Assembly (NCBI GenBank): GCA_964499425.1
Contig: CAZCLD010000037.1
Span: 1 to 13,456 of the forward strand
Direction: 5' to 3'
Length of the DNA stretch: 13,456 bases
Source: JAQBYK01 sp964499425
GTDB lineage: Bacteria > Patescibacteriota > Gracilibacteria > UBA1369 > LOWO2-01-FULL-3
How positions within the stretch are numbered: the stretch's first letter is position 1; each line of letters starts with the position of its first letter. A program made the position numbers and the translations under genes. The notes beneath the pieces are model-generated. The model was not told the DNA's origin, did no database searches, and worked only from the letters and a program-made list of their open reading frames with translations. Positions 11,251-13,456 of the stretch are shown in pieces.

Positions 11251-13456
11251 TCCTTTATCTCCCGGTATAAAAGAGTACCGATGCCGCTTTTAGCTGTCCG
11301 GCCGAAAGTTACTGTGCCTTTGCGGGTTTTAAAATCTAAAGTAGAAAAGGCTGAAACTGAAACCCGCTCGGCTTGACTGTTAGAGACCAGAACCTTGGCT
11401 ACGCCTTTGCGAAAAGTAACTGGCGTCTGGGTAGCTGAAGAAGAAGAGCTGCCATCATCATACTCCTCCTCCAAGGTCACAGTCAAAGTAAGCTCGTTTT
11501 CAGAACTTATCGGATTTCCGCTCTCATCAAGCAGCAAAATAGTAACCTCGGCTGTTCCCACCGGAGCATCGATTGAAATTACCTCGAGTTTAGCTTCTTT
11601 TACTTCAATTTCCGGACTTTCGGCCTTTAATTCACCAGCTCCTCCCACTGTCACCTCATAGAGACCAGCTGAACTTACACTGGTTAAAAAAGTATGTTTG
11701 CCCTGATCAACCTCAATGAACTCATATTCATCAACCAAGCCTAAGCCCAAAGTAGAGCTGATCGTAATTGTACCTTGATAGTTAGGTATTGGATTTTCAG
11801 CTTCATCAAGTATTGAAACTTCAATCGGAATACTTTCCGAAACATAGAAAAAGTCTCTTTGGGCTGATGCCGGTTCAACCTCAATCAGGATAGCACTAGG
11901 TTGAAACGATATTGGTTGGCTTTCAGCGTTCTTATCGGAGTAAGCTAAGTCAGCGGCTTTTATCTTAATCGTTCCCCAACGGTTATAGTTTATGTCTTTC
12001 TCAGCTAAACCATTAGAAAAATCTCCGGCAGTTAAGCTAGTTGGCGTAATAATTCCGTCGCTCTCACCCGGCGCAACCGCAACTACTGACAGAGTTGCTG
12101 GGCCTTGATAGTTGGGACAAACCTGACTATTCTTATTCAAAGCGCTTACTGCCAGTTGGAAATTACGGCTGACCACTTGGGGGCTTTGAGCTGAAACACT
12201 GAAACTTTCCGGGATAAACAAAATATCGCCGGATAACCCCATCTTAGACGGCTCCTCGCTATCGCGGGCTAAAATCTCGATAGTGCCGCAGTCAGGATAC
12301 ATAATATCAACCTCAGCCACACCTTTGCTAAAGCCGGTTAAACTGTCAGGAGTAATCGCCAGAGTGCCGGAAGCCGGAAACACATAGTTAGCTAAAATCT
12401 CTACTTCGCCGGCATAATACTCATTGACCTCGCCTTCATCGTCTTTAGCGGTAACCTGAATCGAAAAATACTCACCAGCTACTTGGGGACTGGTAGCAAC
12501 CACTTCAAAGTACTTAGCCTCAGTAACAATCTTCTGCTGCTGGCTGGCTTCTTCCCAACCCCGGTCAGGATATTCTTTGGCGGTGAGAATTGGTTTGCCG
12601 TCTTTTATGTCTTTATAGTAAAAAGTAACTTGCTGAGCATCTTCAGGAATGATGACTGTACTAATTGCCTTCCAAGTGTCGCGGTCTAAAGAAAACTCAC
12701 CCTTATCTGATGAAGATTTAAGCTCTAAAGTAATATCTTTCCAGGCAGTTTGGGGTTCAGAGTTAGCATTCTGAATCTGGACAGTGATCGGGCTTGAGGC
12801 CTGGTCCTCCATTAGAGTTTGGCTGGCGGTGATTATCTCCAGACGGTCGATGAAGTGAACGATTAAATCATCAACATAAGTATCATCGGCTCGAGTACTA
12901 CTGTAAACTCCTTCAAAACCGATCTGGCTTAAGCTACTGATTGATGAGTCAATAAAGTCAAGGTTTTCTTTATCGGCTACAAACTCAATCTCAGGATTGG
13001 CCACTGACTCAAGGTAGATATCATATTCATGATCATCAAAATCAAGTTTTAAGATCACCCGGTACCAGGTTCCAGCAGTAAAAGTTTGGCCAGTATCTTC
13101 CCAGGCTGATCCATCAGAGGCATAGATTTTGCCGGTGTAATCAAAGCAGACTGCTGCCACCTTCCCGGAAGGTACAGTGCGGGCTTGAGCGCCGACTGCT
13201 GGCTTAACAATATACTCAACCCAGCAAGGTGAGATGTCGCCATAGGTGGCAGTGCGGCTGACATTGACTGTGGTTTCAGCGCCGATTAGCTCCAGGGCCT
13301 TGCCGCCTCCGGAGTAGGTGGTTGAATCCTGGGTTACCGCGTCAGTAGTTTCACCTTGATCCACATTCCAGGAGTCAACTTCATCAATGGTAGCATCATC
13401 CTGTCTTGTATCAAAATCCTCTACGTAAGTGTCAGTAACAGCGTAAGCGGTCGGAG
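11247..13456 (-). CDS. Large secreted Ig-repeat protein with lectin-like domain (5' end outside window)
   Basis: The frame stays open to the window edge, so the true start and any signal or pilin motif are missing; a GTG at 13364 is internal. About 735 residues are visible. The first 200 or so (to about base 12830) resemble a LamG/concanavalin-like jelly roll: TYVEDFDTR, TFTAGTWYRVILKLDFDDHEYDIYL, ADDTYVDDLIVHF. Then come immunoglobulin-like units. Two are clear tandem homologues: FEVVATSPQVAGEYFSIQV to GTIEILARD, and FSVSAQSPQVVSRNFQLAV to GTIKIKAAD. A third, with PNYQGTITISST, follows, and then a unit with a DDGSSSSSA linker. The architecture resembles MSHA-pilus MshQ-like surface proteins. 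The overlap with the prepilin gene suggests the two act together on the cell surface. No catalytic motif is seen. Confidence 0.8.
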   Translation of the reverse strand, partial: PTAYAVTDTYVEDFDTRQDDATIDEVDSWNVDQGETTDAVTQDSTTYSGGGKALELIGAETTVNVSRTATYGDISPCWVEYIVKPAVGAQARTVPSGKVAAVCFDYTGKIYASDGSAWEDTGQTFTAGTWYRVILKLDFDDHEYDIYLESVANPEIEFVADKENLDFIDSSISSLSQIGFEGVYSSTRADDTYVDDLIVHFIDRLEIITASQTLMEDQASSPITVQIQNANSEPQTAWKDITLELKSSSDKGEFSLDRDTWKAISTVIIPEDAQQVTFYYKDIKDGKPILTAKEYPDRGWEEASQQQKIVTEAKYFEVVATSPQVAGEYFSIQVTAKDDEGEVNEYYAGEVEILANYVFPASGTLAITPDSLTGFSKGVAEVDIMYPDCGTIEILARDSEEPSKMGLSGDILFIPESFSVSAQSPQVVSRNFQLAVSALNKNSQVCPNYQGPATLSVVAVAPGESDGIITPTSLTAGDFSNGLAEKDINYNRWGTIKIKAADLAYSDKNAESQPISFQPSAILIEVEPASAQRDFFYVSESIPIEVSILDEAENPIPNYQGTITISSTLGLGLVDEYEFIEVDQGKHTFLTSVSSAGLYEVTVGGAGELKAESPEIEVKEAKLEVISIDAPVGTAEVTILLLDESGNPISSENELTLTVTLEEEYDDGSSSSSATQTPVTFRKGVAKVLVSNSQAERVSVSAFSTLDFKTRKGTVTFGRTAKSGIGTLLYREIKD

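Overview
All sixteen supported genes lie on the minus strand, so the window reads from base 13456 down to base 1. Base composition is moderately AT-rich, intergenic spaces are very short, and a 19-base run of N marks a draft assembly. The lipoprotein ApbE, the type IV-like pseudopilin, the secreted beta-rich proteins, SpoVG in an apparently diderm genome and the ORF6N genes together suggest an uncultured Gram-negative bacterium of the Omnitrophota/PVC kind. That placement is an inference from style and content; there is no rRNA or other marker gene to test it.

Region 1 (13456-10054) is a surface/secretion pair: a large Ig-repeat protein with an N-terminal lectin-like domain, cut by the window edge, coupled through a TTGA overlap to a long prepilin-like protein. 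Region 2 (about 10053-8277) is a repeat-rich accessory patch: a small secreted NW-domain protein whose signal peptide is interrupted by a perfect 29-bp palindrome, a 76-residue secreted coiled-coil protein flanked exactly by two identical 27-bp direct repeats, an ECF-type sigma factor broken by the assembly gap, and a two-helix membrane protein. Region 3 (8135-4019) is a compact DNA-uptake/processing cluster: ORF6N gene B, spoVG, dprA, ORF6N gene A, comM (yifB) and yraN. From spoVG to yraN the genes overlap or nearly touch. Region 4 (3935-17) is a second compact operon: queF, polX, apbE and panB, apparently transcribed from an extended -10 promoter that would start a leaderless queF mRNA.

The most unusual signal is inside the two ORF6N paralogues. 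At the same codon (Phe68 in both) each carries a 31-bp palindrome with the same centre and codon phase but different arm sequences. Five arm positions differ between the copies with the partner base changed to match, so complementarity is kept while sequence and encoded residues change. This points to a structure or protein-binding site inside the coding sequence, possibly recognised by the ORF6N protein itself.

Other points needing a second look are the reading frame after the N gap (a different frame gives a much more sigma-like tail), a decayed copy of that tail upstream of ORF6N gene B, and the several palindromes placed directly upstream of ribosome binding sites.
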